From Closterium sp. NIES-65 (taxonomy: Eukaryota; Streptophyta; Zygnematophyceae; Desmidiales; Closteriaceae), in assembly GCA_948144175.1 (NCBI GenBank), contig CANXME010002087.1, forward strand, positions 1,609,501 to 1,673,500: a DNA stretch of 64,000 bases. The letters are read 5' to 3'. A program made the translations under genes and the position numbers. The notes under the pieces are model-generated. The model worked only from the letters and a program-made list of their open reading frames with translations, was not told the origin of the DNA and made no database searches. Within the stretch, counting starts at the first letter, position 1; each line of letters begins with the position of its first letter. Of this stretch, positions 28,503 to 40,506 are shown piece by piece.

Positions 28503-28929
28503 GGATATATTATTCTCAGGAAAATTCCGGTTGAAAGTACACCAAAGATTGCATTCCTAGATAAGTAAATATTGCAATACGGTATAAGGGTTCATATAGG
28601 AATACAGGGGAATACAAAAGGACCTAGATAGTTATGAACAATGAAGGGGTACATTCCCCTTAGGGGTAACATATATCGGGAATGTCAATCGTGTAGTTCG
28701 GTAACAATACGCCCCACGGTAACTGTTTATATGCATTTCCCGCACTTACAATTCGAACTCATTCTGCTCACAACTATCTTCGATACTTGTTTGTATCGCT
28801 CGGTCTTTGTCCTCGCTGCAGTTATCTTCGCGTTAAGTTTTCGTTACTTTAGGATTGTTTATTCGACAATTCCATATCGTAAGACTCCCCTTCTTTCCTG
28901 GAGGAGCGAAGTCTTGACGCGCTTGGTTA
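28503..28929. other. AT-rich flank, possible Co3 3' LTR
   Basis: No coding feature. On the minus strand a purine tract (AAAGAAGGGGAGT, about 28881-28893) lies just after the Co3 RNase H end. The rest could therefore be the Co3 3' LTR, broken by Co2. I could not find a second copy in the window to confirm LTR ends. Confidence 0.35.
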
Positions 28930-30244
28930 TACTGCAGATGTCTGCACAGTGGTGGTACTGCTGACGTGGCAGCTTCTTGTTGAGGAAGACGGCTACCATG
29001 TCTCCGGTGGGGCAGTAAGTCAAGATGACCTTGCCCTTGTCAACTTCGTCTTTGAAGAAGAAGTAGCGGAGTGCGATGTGCTTGGTGCGGTTGATTAAGC
29101 CGAGTTTGTTCGCGATCTCGATTGCGCTCTAGTTGACGCAGTGAAGTTTGAAGTTCGCAAATGTCACAATTTTCGCATCATAAAGTAGCTCCTGGAGGTA
29201 AGTTCTTTGAGAAGAGCTTACATGGCAGCGATGAACTCGGCCTCAATAGAAGAGAGTGCCACCATTTCTTGCTTCTGTGATTTCCAAGAGATTGGTCCGG
29301 TGGGTTCGAGGCGAAACAGAAAACCAGTTCGGGACCGTCGATTTGCAGGACCGGCAGCTTGATCGGCGTTCACGTAGCCAACGAGAGTGAAGGCATAGGT
29401 CGTAAGAGTTGAGTAAGTAAGCCCAATGTGCGGTGTGAAAATGAAGTACTGCAGAGCGCATTGCAGGTCTAGCATATTCTCCCCTTTAGGTCGCTTGGCG
29501 TTCTGAGCGAGTTGGCTTGAGATGTAGGACAAGTCAGGCCTGCATGTGACCGCAGTGAAGAGGAGGCAGTCGAGCTGTTTGTGTAGAGTTGGTGGCCAGA
29601 TGGGTTGAGTGGGGTGGTGTTTGGAGTGTGTGGGTAGGTTTGGGAGCGATAGGGGATGAAGAGGTTTGCCGGGTTGATGTTGAATTTTGCAGACTATGTC
29701 TCGGCGTACTTGACGGCGGAGAGATGGATGGCGTATGCTGCGTAGGAGGTGTTGAGTCCTAGGAATTGGGTGACATGGTTGGTGCTGGTGATTTCAACGC
29801 GGTTGCTGATGTTTTTCTCGAACCGAGCAAGAAGCTCGGTGCTGGTGCCGGTGTACAAGAGGTCGTCCACATATGCCGTCAGAAGGAAGCAATCGATGCG
29901 AAAGTGAAGGCGATACATGCCGGGATCGTGGGGCAGCTGCGTGAAGCCGATGTCGAGGAGGATTTGGTGGAGGTGCTACTGCTAGAGACGCGGCGCATGC
30001 TTGAGGCCGTAAAGAGATTTCTTGAGTTGACACACGCGGTCGTCGCCGTCGCCATAGGTGTGAGGCTGCTTGACGAAGATGCGGGCATCGCGGATCGGGA
30101 AGTGCTTTGCAGCTGCGATGGCGAGGAGGATGCGGACGGAGGTATGGCGGCTGACGGGAGCAAAGGTTTGGTCGAAATCAATGCCGTGGCATTGGTCAAA
30201 TCCGCGCACGACCCAACGGGCTTTGAAGCATTTGATGGTTCTGT
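28930..30244 (-). pseudogene. Co3: old copia RT-RNase H remnant
   Basis: The minus strand carries RT pieces (FDQTFAPVSRHTSVRILLAIAA near 30150-30200, LKKSLYGLKHAPRL near 30000, AYVDDLLYTGT near 29850). RNase H pieces follow (VNADQAAGPANRRSRTGFLF near 29360, SSIEAEFIAAM near 29230, TKHIALRYFFFKDE near 29060). The wording is that of ordinary plant copia elements and not of the Co1 family. Frameshifts and a stop (LHCVN then TAG near 29130) break it. The 5' side is cut at 30245 by Co4. Confidence 0.88.
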
Positions 30245-30395
30245 TGTCAAACTATACTTGTTATGATTTGTTGTTGTGGTCTAGGTATTACAATGAGTTA
30301 TGCAGTAGAGGGTACAACCCCGTATTAGGGATTTGCTATATGTTTCCTTGTACTGCTTCGTTCTAGTCATTCATTCCAGCGCTCCTATCTTGACA
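30245..30395 (+). repeat. Co4 5' LTR
   Basis: 151 bp, TGTCAAACTATAC to ATCTTGACA. It is followed by TGGATTACAACGAG in the primer-site position and by the GGGCCCACC box at 30422-30430. No clear hairpin lies between them. Confidence 0.8.
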
Positions 30396-30595
30396 TGGAT
30401 TACAACGAGTTTTGTTCCTATGGGCCCACCACCTTGCGCCCCGCCCGTTGCTCGCAGCCCGTAGGCGCCATGGCTCGCCGTCCCGACGTGCCCCGTAGCC
30501 CGACACGGGCCCCTCGTTTGTCCTGTACCACAGCACCTACGGGATCTTCGTTCGTCCCGTAGTGCTGCCCCTCGCGGCCCCTCGCACGTCCCGTA

Positions 30596-30629
<34 letters not shown>

Positions 30630-31511
30630 CCCGCCTCCTTCCCTCCCCCCCGCGGCCCTTACGTTCGTCCAATCGTACGCCCCCCCTACAGACCCCTCGT
30701 TCGTCCCGTAGCGCGGCCCCGTGGGCCTCCCGTTCGTCCTGTAGCGTGGCCCCCGCTGGCCTCCCGTTCGTCCCGCAACGCGGGCCCTGCGGGCCCTCGT
30801 TCATTCAGTAGCGCGGGGCCCCTCCCCCCCCCGCGAGCGCTCTCGTCGCAACCTAGGTCACACGTTATCCAGTGCCCGTCGCGTCACTTGTTGCCCATCG
30901 CCCGTAACCCTATCGCACGTCGCCCTTAAATTGCGTCCGCACCCGTAACCCTAGCCCATCCCTCGCCCGTTGCCTCTGCCCGACGCCCGTCTGTAGCGCC
31001 CGTCACCCGTTCGTCGCCATACCCGAGCGCTGTTGCAACCGCTCGTACCGTCGCTACCAGCAGCACCAGCAAGCGCTGCATGCCAGCACGATCAGCAGCG
31101 ACTGCAGCGCACCACCCCACGCCAGCGCGAGCAGCAGCAGCGCGACCCTAGAAGCAGCTAGCGCCAGCAGCAGCCGCCCGTTCCTTCGCTAATCTTGTCG
31201 AGATCGCTCCCTGCACCTGACCGCCCTAAACCACATCCATCTGCCCATGCCTTTGCTACGTTCTGCCCGTCAGCTCCCCACCGCCCTAGACCGCTTCCCA
31301 CCCCACTATACCGCTTCCCACCGCACTAGATCACTCTTCGCTGCACTAGACCGCATCCGACCGCACCCGGCCGTACCCTACTGCACTTGACCGCTCCTAG
31401 TCACTCCCAACCGCACTAGACCGCCCCCCACCGCACTAGACTACGCCAAACCGCTCACAAACACATCCGACCAATTTGAAACTGCTTCCCATCGCACTGG
31501 ACCACTCCCTA

Positions 31512-31757
31512 TGTCAAGAATACTAGAACGAGAATGGCTTAGGAGCCATAGTAACTTAGGAGGATTGGTGAAGTTCGAGTTGTGGGTTGAAGGAAAAGTA
31601 TCGAGAGAGTTGAGAAGGAGAAAAGTGGTTTCAATAATAGAAGGCATACAAGATATAGTCAAGGAAAAGGGCAAATGGTGCACCACCAAGCAGGAAACTA
31701 TAACTACACTAAACTCTACTGTAGGCATTTATAAATGTATACGAATACATTTCAACA
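31512..31757 (-). repeat. Nonautonomous element 3' LTR
   Basis: 246 bp, TGTCAAGAATACTAG to TTTCAACA on the plus strand. Confidence 0.88.
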
Positions 31758-32775
31758 CACCCCCTGAATGCCTACAGCTAGAATCGTGTGCAGTACACCT
31801 CCTGCAGAGGTACACCAAGTGCAAAGAAAGCAGCAACAACAGACAAGGTAATAGAGCAGGTACAGTAGCAAAGGGGCAGGCACTCCTGCCACCCCTTTAC
31901 TCTCCTCCCCCCCCCCCCCCCCCCACGAGGGATGGGGGGTGGTTGGTCTCACACCCGCCACCCCAATCCCAATGCCACTCCCCTGGCTCCCCCACACCCT
32001 CACACCCTCCCCCCCAGCGGCAGCTGCAGCAGTGGGAACGAAAGGAGGAGGAGGGGAAGGGAAACACACCACCCATCACCCCCACACCTGCCACCCCCAG
32101 ACCCTCCCCCCCGCAGCTGCACGGAGACGAAGGAGAAGGGGGGGGGGGGGGGGGGGTGGGGAGGGGGGGCCGACGCACGGCCTCCCAAGGCGCCAAAGCA
32201 GGCGGCAGAGGGGGCGACGCTTGCCCCCCCCTTCCAGGTCGCGCGGCCCCCGAAGGAGCCGCGACAGGCGACGAGAAAAGGGGAGGGGGCGGTGCACGTG
32301 CCCCCGGTGTGCCGCGGCTGGTGATGGGGCATGGCCGGGGCGGGGTCGGGGCTGCAAGTGGCGGCGACGGGGCCGCTGGTGGCGGCGACGGGGCCGCTGG
32401 CGGTGGCGACGGGGCCGATGGAGGCGGCGACGACGGGGCCGATGAAGAGCGGCGGCGACTAGGCCGCAGAAGGGCGGCGACGTGGCCGCTGAAAGGGTGG
32501 GGATGGGGCCGTTGAAAGGGCGGGCGGCGACGGGGCTGCTGAAAGGGCGGCGACGGGGCCGCTGAAAGGGCGGCGACGAGGCCGATGAAGAGCGGCGACG
32601 GGGCCGCAGAAGGGCGGCGACGGGGCCGCGAAGGGGCCGCGAGGGGCCTGAAAGGGCGGCAACGGGGCCGCTAAGAGAAAGTTAAGGGGCACGCCACGGG
32701 GCGTGCCGAACACGGAGTAGCAGCGGAAGCAGTAGGGCAGGCCCACAGGTCAGGACCGTAATCACTCTGAAAGCA

Positions 32776-33021
32776 TGTCAAGAATACTAGAACGAGAATG
32801 GCCTAGGAGCCATAGTAACTTAGGAGGATTGGTGAAGTTCGAGTTGTGGGTTGAAGGAAAAGTATCGAGGGAGTTGAGAAGGAGAAAAGTGGTTTCAATA
32901 ATAGAAGGCATACAAGATATAGTCAAGGAAAAGGGCAAATGGTGCACCACCAAGCAGGAAACTAAAATTACATTAAACTCTAATGTAGGCATTTATAAAT
33001 GTACACAAATACATTTCAACA
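32776..33021 (-). repeat. Nonautonomous element 5' LTR
   Basis: 246 bp, near-identical to 31512-31757. Differences include GCCTAGG versus GCTTAGG and a small cluster near 32966-32990. Confidence 0.88.
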
Positions 33022-34912
33022 CCCTACTGCACTAGACCGGTGGCAGCAGCACCGGTGGCTGCAACAGCAGCAGTGGCAGCAGCAGCAGCAATGGCTGCGA
33101 CAGCAGTGGCCATAGCAGCAACCGTGGCTGCGGCAGCAGCCGTGGCCGCAGCACCTATGACCGCGGCAACAGTCGTGGCCGCAGCACCTGTGGCCGCAGC
33201 AGCAACAGGGGCCACTGCAGCAGCAGCAGATGCGGGTTCAGCAGCAGCGCCAATTACAACCTCCACTGCGGGGCCCTATCAGACCCGGCCAGTACACACA
33301 GTGGTACGTGGGAGCTGTAGCTGTAGCTGTACCTGTGTTTCCAGTTTTGGTGCTTGTGTAGTTTCCAGTTCAGGCATTTCAAAGGTTCTTAGTCTGGGAG
33401 CTGCAGCTACCACTTGTCTAGTACCAGCCTTTATTGCTGGCTCAGATGCGACCTCACCGACTGCACAACTTTCCTTCCACCTAGACTCTGGAGAGTCTAC
33501 TTGTTTCTTTCTTGACTACACCGGCCTCACGCCACTGCACACTTCAGTCACAGTCGCCTTGGCTAACCCCACCATGGGATCTGTAGTTGCCCAAAGCCCC
33601 CACCATTCTTCCATGTCCGGCAGCTCCCTCTGTCGGTGGAGCTGTCGGGCAACTGTCGGTCATCCACCCACCGGTTGGTCCTTTGGCACCATCGTCTAGG
33701 TCACCCGTCGTTCCCACATCTCAGTAAGACGGTACGCCACCATCTGGTCTCAGGTCTCCAAGAGGCGCTTGCCCCGCTTCCTCTGTCGCTTGCGCTGCCG
33801 TGCACTCCTTGCGTCGAGGATCGGCAGCGCGCTACCCCTCACTCCTCGTCGTTCCCCCCCACCACGGCTCCCTTCCAAACCCTGCACTTGACGTCTGGGG
33901 CCCCTCCCCAGTCAGTGGCCCACGTTGGGAGCACTACTTCCTTATGGTGGATGACTACTCCCGCTACACCACGGTTTTACCTTGGCGACGGAAGGCCGAC
34001 GTGCCTACCGCCCTGGCTACTAGCGAGGGGTGACACCTAGGCCTTTTGTGGGCTCCGCATGTGCTCGGACCGTGGTTGTGAGTATTCTTCCACTCGGCAG
34101 GAGACGTTTTGTTAGGGTCAGGAGATCATCCAGACTTATACACTACCAGACTCGCCGCAGCAGAACATGGTTGCCGAGCGACACATCGGTCTGGTCATGG
34201 AGGTTGCACGAACCTCCATGTGCCATGCCGGTGCCCCCCAGCTCCCATGGCCTTAGGCAGTCCGCTACGCCGCTCACCAGCTGAACCTATGGCTTAGTGA
34301 CATACGACTATGGGTAATACCGGTCTCCCTTTGGATAGTTTCTCCGGAAGTAGCAACTGGCTAGCACGTCACTCCGCGGTTGTCTTCCTAGCAGCGTCTA
34401 GTTCCTGTCGTGTATGGGGGTGCATGAGGTGCAGCTGCGGAGGGTGTTGGTACTGGGGCTGCTGGAGCCCGTGGTGCTGGCTGTGGGGGTGCAGGGGGTG
34501 TGAGATTGGAGACCACTTCTGAGGAGGACACGGCTGTCTCGACTCAGCGGTCTCGTCTGTTCCGCAGTGCCCTCCTCGTTCGCCTCTGCGGCCGGTCGCT
34601 GCGGAGCCTGGGGGTGTTCTTGCCGGAGGCACTAGAGTCCCTTAGTGTGTTGTCGGTAGAGGCTCTAGTCATGGGGGTGCTGGAGCCAGAGACACGAGCA
34701 GTGCGACACCTACACCGCACACTGTACGTTTCCTGACCCGTATGCAGCGTCTAGACCGGTTGGAGAGGGAGGAGCGGGAGCGGTTTGAGAAGGCATAACA
34801 CCAGCAGCAGCAGCAAGAGTAGTAGCAACAGTCTTAGTCGGAGCATCAGCAGAGAGTAGAGGAGGAGTCCAGGCCGCATCAGCAGGTGCAGTTGCAGCCA
34901 CACCAGGAGATA

Positions 34913-36509
34913 CACTGAACGAAATAATTGTCCACATGCACTAAAATCAAGAAATGAATGTGCATTAGTAGCTATAAGGTTTAAGCCTTAATAACAGGGC
35001 GCCATAAGGTTAAATCTTGGAGTGTTGTACATCGAAACATGTGGCGTCTAGACCTTTAACTCGGTTGAACAATCAGCCGATATAGAACTAGGCAAATACT
35101 AGAATATGGACAATTTTTTACAGATACAGTCACACATGCAAACCAAGCAGAATCTAGTACTTGGTCCAGTGACCCTTGGCCTTGAGCACAGCCCGCACAC
35201 GCCTAGGCATGCCGTCGATCAGCTCACTGCACCAGGCCGCTGGGATTTTCTCCCATTCCACTTGAACTCGGTCCCATAGCTTGAGAATGCCTGCAGGGGG
35301 GCGGGGGTAAGCAAGGAGCTGCTTCTTCAAGTAAACCCACAGATTTTCTATGGGGCTGAGGTCCGGACTAGATGCTGGCCATGGGAGAACAGAGTACGGC
35401 TGCTCGGCTAGGTAAGTTTTGACCAACTTGCATGTATGCTTGGGGTCGTTGTCATGCTGGAACACAATTGTTTCGGGATCCAGCTCGTAATGCTCGATAG
35501 TCTGCTGAAGCTCGTCTTGCAAGATTGAACGCTATAACTCCCCGTTCATTCTTCCCTCTATTTTGCACATAAAACCCGCGCCGTTGTATGTCATGTACGT
35601 CCAAATCATGATGGAGCCGCTACCATGTTTGACGGTATGTTTCACATGGTGCGGCTCCATGTGCAACCTGTCTAATCCAGGCCCAACTATGCCCGTCGCT
35701 ACTAGACCGGTAGATATTCGTTTCGTCGCTTCAAACCACGCGTTTCCAGTCGTCGATCGTCCAGTGCTGATGGTCATTGGCCCACTGCCTGTGGTCCTTG
35801 ACATTTTTCTCGGATAATCTAGGCTTCGACGACTTTTCAATCGCCCTAACTCTGTGCTGCTTGAGAGTGTTTCGAACGGTGGTGCCAGTGACATTGATGC
35901 CGTGCGTAGAAGCTATCATTCCCGCTGCGGCCTCGGCGGATTTCGATTCACAAGAAACTATCGACCTTACGACTATTCTCGCGATTTGCTCTGTTAGCTT
36001 GCGCGGCCGACCAGGTTTCACCGGGGACGGCACTAGCTCCTCGTATGCTTTCGGACCGAGGTGGCGGAGGAGCTCGTCATGGACGGAGGACTTTGAAACT
36101 CCCAACTCCTTAGCGATTTGGCGGTAACTACGCCCCTCGCAATTAGCTGCATGATGCTCTTCTATTTCTCCACACTACGGTGCTTCATGCTGCGGGGGTG
36201 TTAGCGCTACGCAAAGATTTTAGAAACCGCCCGTAATCTCCTCTATACCTAGCTAGTCTAGATCTAACTACGCACGAAATAAAGCGCGGGAAATTTCGGA
36301 AGGATTTGTCCGTGTGGGGTGTCGAGAGGGAAGAGCTGACTCGTTAGAGCAAGAGGTTTTGTTTGGGATTATAGGTAACCTACACAAGCTGGTAACACAC
36401 AGTCGCAAATGCCAAACGCAATTTGTATATTACAATACTTGCTTGTTTTACAATTGGGTGCAATTTCATGTACAGATCGAATACATAAGGACAATATTTT
36501 CGTTCAGTG
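34913..36509 (-). mobile_element. Tc1/mariner DD34E transposon
   Basis: 1597 bp flanked by TA (34911-34912, 36510-36511). The inverted ends are CACTGAACGAAA followed by a short A/T-variable stretch and TTGTCC. It is inserted in the coiled-coil spacer of Co4. The transposase lies on the minus strand. Confidence 0.92.
35154..36105 (-). pseudogene. Tc1-type transposase, frameshifted
   Basis: The N-terminal part (36105-35740) has a helix-turn-helix (GVSKSSVHDELLRHLG) and the GRPRKL linker typical of Tc1. Then a frameshift near 35735 breaks the segment that should hold the first catalytic Asp. The middle continues in another frame (HTVKHGSGSIMIWTYM) to a stop near 35532. The C-terminal part (35522-35154) has QHDNDPKHT and SSPDLSPIENLW. 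The spacing from that Asp to Glu is 34 residues, the DD34E arrangement. It is inactive as it stands. Confidence 0.9.
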
Positions 36510-36529
36510 TAGTAGAGGAGGAGTTCTGG

Positions 36530-36860
36530 ATGCAGTAGCACGTGCAGTTGCGACAGCAGCAGGAGAGAGTAGAGGAGGAGTCCCATCCGTAGCAGTAGGT
36601 GCAGTTGCGACCGCAGTAGGAGAGAGTAGAGGAGGAGTCCTGACCGTAGCAGCAGGTGCAGTTGCGATCGCAGCAGGAGAGAGTAGAGCAGGGGTTCCGG
36701 GCGCAGAAGCAGGTGAATTTGCGACCGCAGCAGGAGAGAGTAGAGGAGGAGTCACAACCATCGCACCAGGTGCCGTTGCAGCCACCGCAGGAGAGTGTAG
36801 AGGAGAAGCCACACCTGAAGCAGAAGGAGCAGCATCAAGAGGCAGGTGCCACCGTAGCAG
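36530..36860 (+). repeat. Co4 60-bp coding repeats (coiled-coil spacer)
   Basis: About five 60-bp units, each giving a 20-residue Q/E-rich peptide of the form VQLRPQQERVEEESQPSHQ. In-frame TAGs sit at some Gln positions in the first units. The heptad-like spacing of hydrophobic residues suggests a coiled coil. Co6 has the same kind of repeat at 63000-63370. Confidence 0.75.
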
Positions 36861-38200
36861 ACGCCTGAGAAGGTGGAGCAATAACGACTGAGAGACCTTG
36901 CCCGACCCGGCACCTGCACGCCCAGTTCGTCGTCCTCTACCATCCCCTCCTGATCCCCCTATCGAGTCCCTTGACTTATGTCGTGCTGTATTTTCAGAGC
37001 CTCGTCGGTCTCGTTACCATGCTCACGACCCGTTTCACCTTGTACTCCGCTCTCGTGTTCCACCTCCTCCAATCCTCCCGCCGCCTCGTGATTCGTCCCT
37101 GACTGTGTTTCCCGACCCACTGTCTGACTACCTCCGTGCCTCACATCCGGTCATCTCCCATGTTTTGTTGTCGTTGGTAACTCACCTGACTTCCCCCCGT
37201 TATCTGTCTTGGCTCTTGTTACCACCATCACTGGCTTTGCCTCTTCTCAGCGCCTTGACTACACCTCTAACCTGGTAAGTGGCACTGCTCGTTCTCCATC
37301 CACTGGGGGTGTTCCTATTTTTCCCCTGGAGGACCAAGAGGACTGGCAGTTCGAGCTTGGTTTCCTAGCGGCCGTTGTTCCTCATCTCTGCGCCATGCTG
37401 CTTGCCCCTGAGGGGGATCCAGACGCCCTTCACATCCCGATCCCTTGCACTCATGCCGAGGCGATCTCAAGACCCCGGGCTTCGTACTGGCTAGCAGCTG
37501 CAGAGGCGAAGATGGAAGCTTATAGGTCCATAGGCACCTACGTCGACACTGTCCTACCGCCTGGGATGAATGTTCTCAGTGGCATGTGGCTCTACAAGGT
37601 GAAGCGGTTGTCTGGATCACCACTAATGTTAAACGTGCGCTATGTGGCGAGAGGCTTCAGTCAACGAGAGGGGATAGATTTTTTCCAGACCTTTGCTCCC
37701 GCCCCAAAAAAGATCACTCTTTGGGTGTTGCTACATATCGCAGCTCAGCGCGACTACGAGTTACTCTCCTTGGACTTCTCCACAGCGTTCCTTCAAGGGA
37801 GTCTACACGAGTGGATGTGGCCGCATTGCCACCTGGCCTCAATGGCTCTTTCGCTCCTGGGACCCAATGGCAGGTGCGCCGACCAGTCTACGCCCTGTGT
37901 CAAGCTCCCCGTGAGTGGCGTGACACACTTTGCACGACACTTGCAGCGCTTGACGTCTTTCCGTCGTCTGCTGACTGTCCCTGTTCGTCCGCTTCTGCTC
38001 AACCCCATTCTTTGTTCTAGTTTACGTTTATGACCTGGTCTTCGCCACTCCACACCGACACGCACAGGCCTCCGTGAAGGAGGAACTGCGGAAGAGACAC
38101 ACTTGCACTAACCGTGGCGAGCTGCCGTGCTACCTTGGCCCGGTGATCACTAGGGACAGGGAAGCTACAGATGACTGCTGCCACCTAGACTATGGGGGTG

Positions 38201-38265
38201 TGTCAAACTATACTTGTTAAAGCTTATTACTGTAGTCTAGTGCTCCGTCCTGTACTCCGTCCTGT
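38201..38265 (+). repeat. Co4 3' LTR, truncated
   Basis: The first 19 bases match the 5' LTR (TGTCAAACTATACTTGTTA), then similarity decays. By about 38265 the sequence is Co5 RNase H on the other strand. Confidence 0.6.
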
Positions 38266-40506
38266 AGATGTGCTTCGTCCTGTGCTCCAGTCTGTGCGCC
38301 TAACACAAGGCAATCATGGCCTTGTTGTCGACATACAGAACTGGAGGAGAACGAGGCGGCTCTCCCAAGTCGGTCAGCAAGTAGGTGAGCCAGCGTATCT
38401 CATGTGCAGCCATGGCCCCTGCGTAGACCTCAGCCTCACAACTAGAACTGAAAACAGAAGACGAGCGGGTAGACCACCATGAAACAGAACCGGAGCCAAG
38501 GTGTAACCCTGTGACACCCGCTGCGTAGCCAAGTCGTCAACCCAAGAAGCGTCTGCGTGACCAGAGAGAACAACTCGACTCCGTCCTCCAAGCACGAGCC
38601 CCATGCCCGACGTAATGCACAAGTAGCGCATCACCCTTTTAGCGGCCTTCGAGTGCTCTGGTCGGTGTCTCTCGGGCGCAATGTAGCGTGCATGGATGCT
38701 AAGAGGGTAGGCAAGGTCAGGTTGAGTGCAGGTCATTAGGTACATGAGGCAGCCAACAAGATCTGGATACGGGCCACTCAGCTCTACGGACTCATCTGAA
38801 GGCAGAGCTGAGAGCGACTGACCAGTAGGCAGAGGAGTGGCCTGTGGCGAGGAACACTGGAAGTCGAAGCACTGAAGAACCTGCTGCACCATGTGTGACT
38901 GATTCAAGGTAATGGTGCGCCGTGCTCTGTCCCGGGTGACCTGCAAGCCAAGATGGTTGCCCATTTCACCCAGGTCTGTGCACGTGTGTCTCTTCTACAG
39001 CTCTGAATTCACGTGGGCAAGAGCCTTAGTGTCAGCAGTGGCAAAGACCAAGTCGTCGACGTACACGAGGATGTAGAACGGCGGCAGCGAAGTGTCGGTG
39101 CGCAGAAACAATGACGGGTCAGCAGTAGAAGGCGCAAACCCAAGAGCCGCAAGTGTCGTCCTCAGTGTGTCGTGCCACTCACATAGTGCCTGGCGGAGAC
39201 CGTAGACTGGTCGCCGGAGGCTCCACTGGGTCACCAGCAGCACCACCAGCAGGACCAGCTCCAGCGCCTCCAGCTGCAGCTCGAGCAGCTCCTCCAGCAG
39301 CTCCCGCTCTGCAACACCAGCACCTCTAGCAGCTCCAGTCGTAACTCCAGCCCCAGCAGCTCCAGTACCCCCAGTACAAGCACCTCCGGGACTAGTGGCT
39401 CCAGCACCTCCAGTAGCTCCAGCTCCAGCGGCACCACGCCGAGCAAACCACTCGCGGAGCTGTAATGGAGAGAGAGACTCCGACCACGACAAGGCACCCG
39501 AAGGACCTCCACGCTCAGCGCTCTCGGGCTCAGCACCCCCGGGCTCAGCCCCTCTAGGCTCCACACCCGCAGGCTCCGCACTCTCAGACTCAGCACCCCC
39601 AGGCTCCGCATCCGCAAGCTCAGCACCCCCAGGCTCCGTACCCTCAGAAGCAGCACCTCCAGGCTCCGCACGCTCAAACTTAGCACCCCCAGGCCCCTTA
39701 TGCACAGGCTTAGCACCCCCAGACGCAGCACCTCTAGCAGCAGGGTCTACCTGGGACACACGTGAGGGAGCATGACCCTGAGGGGGGAGGGGGTCTATTG
39801 GAGGAGGACCTGGTGCAAGGAAGAGCGGCGAGGGGGGGAGAGAGGCAGTGCGGTAGGGGAAGAGACGGTAAAAGGGAACTGACTAGTCAAATGTGACGTC
39901 CTGAGAGGGTAGGACACAGCGCGAGGTGGGGTGGTAAAACTGCCAGCCAGGCGCGTCAGGGACAAAGCCAAGAAAGATGGAGGGAATAGTACGAGCGGAG
40001 AGCTTGTCCGCGGTGGTATCGCGAACAAATGCACGAGAACCCCAGACCCAGAACACCGACGCATCGCCAACCTTCCCCGTCCAACGCAGCGTAGGCGAGG
40101 TCTCCGGTAAGGAGACACGGGGCCAGAGGTTGAGCTGATGCACAACGTAGCAGACCGCAAACGGCCACAGACAATGGGGGGCAGCCGCTGGACCATGGAG
40201 GTACGACCGACCTCCATGACCAAGCCAATGCGGTGCTCAGCAACCCCATTTTGCTGCGGAGAGGCCGGAAGCGTGAACGTCTGGCAAATGCCCTCCCCAC
40301 GACAAAAGCTCTGCAGAAGGTCGGAGGAAAACTCACAACCTCTGTCAGAGTGTAGACTTAGGACGGTACACTCCGTCCCGAACCGCTCGCGTAGCTGGAG
40401 ACGGGCAGCGCGGATCCAAGGGATCAAAACATGAGGGAACTCAGCCTTGGTGCGCAAGGGGAAGACTGTGGTGTAACGCGAGTAGTCCTCAACAACCAGC
40501 ACGAAG
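38266..40506 (-). pseudogene. Co5: minus-strand copia fragment, internally deleted
   Basis: On the minus strand from 40506 are integrase core (VVEDYSRYTTVFPL, HSDRGCEFSS, QQNGVAEHRIGLVMEV), the integrase C-terminal part (FLGFVPDAPGWQFYHPTSR), and a spacer of EPGGA-type repeats with one LREWFA motif (about 39440-39475). The spacer then joins directly to RT at TQWSLRRPVYGL near 39235, losing about 350 residues of RT N-terminus. RT continues with YVDD near 39060 and then RNase H to about 38270. Stops and frameshifts occur near 40140, 39880, 38990 and 38500. The 5' side is cut at 40507 by Co6 and should resume beyond the window. Confidence 0.87.

Larger units (their letters stand above)
31512..33021 (-). 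mobile_element. Nonautonomous LTR element (LARD/TRIM-like)
   Basis: Two 246-bp LTRs (31512-31757 and 32776-33021) differ at only a few positions and are flanked by CCCTA (31507-31511, 33022-33026). The internal 1018 bp encodes no protein. The purine tract CAGGGGGTG on the minus strand next to the left LTR and a primer-like TGCTTTCAGAGTG next to the right LTR set the orientation. Internal GGCGGCGACGGGGCCGC repeats and the AGGCGACGNGAAAAGGGG block match copia leader sequence, so it is essentially LTR plus leader without genes. Confidence 0.9.
30396..33240 (+). repeat. Co4 repeat leader (split by 31512-33021)
   Basis: Imperfect arrays fill this region: CCCGTTCGTCCCGTAGCG units of about 40 bp (30490-30820), a C homopolymer of about 27 at 30599-30625, then CCGCACTAGACCGC units (31250-31490). 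After the insertion, GCAGCAGCNGTGGC units run at 33035-33240. No Gag domain is present in any frame. Confidence 0.7.
33240..38190 (+). pseudogene. Co4 pol, disrupted
   Basis: Protease-like HLDSGESTCFF is near 33478-33510 (the usual DSGAS has become DSGES). The integrase zinc region (WHHRLGHPSFPHL about 33690, PCTPCVE about 33800) and core (DVWGP, DDYSRYTTVLP about 33890-33990, then IGLVMEVARTSMCHA about 34190) follow across frameshifts. The spacer 34330-36890 is Gln/Glu-rich and split by the transposon. RT (about 36990-38160) has FARGFSQREGIDFFQTFAPAP-type and LDFSTAFLQGSLHE motifs and frameshifts at about 37830. Sequence ends at the TRDRE position of RT, then the purine tract, so RNase H was deleted. 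Confidence 0.85.
30245..38265 (+). mobile_element. Co4: decayed plus-strand copia with two insertions
   Basis: The 5' LTR is 30245-30395. A partial 3' LTR starts at 38201 after TATGGGGGTG and runs directly into Co5 sequence near 38265, so the 3' end is truncated or recombined. Inside are a nonautonomous LTR element (31512-33021) and a Tc1/mariner (34913-36509). Coding order is protease, integrase, Gln/Glu-rich spacer, RT. RNase H is absent and no capsid-like Gag is seen. It resembles Co6 more than Co1. Confidence 0.82.

Noticed and set aside
28503..28929. A defined Co3 LTR.
   Set aside because: A purine tract is present but no second copy or target duplication could be found, so LTR ends were not called.
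30599..30625. C homopolymer as a functional or structural signal.
   Set aside because: Similar C runs occur at 1-16, 31910-31924 and 55853-55870 in unrelated contexts; they are likely simple slippage or sequencing-prone tracts.
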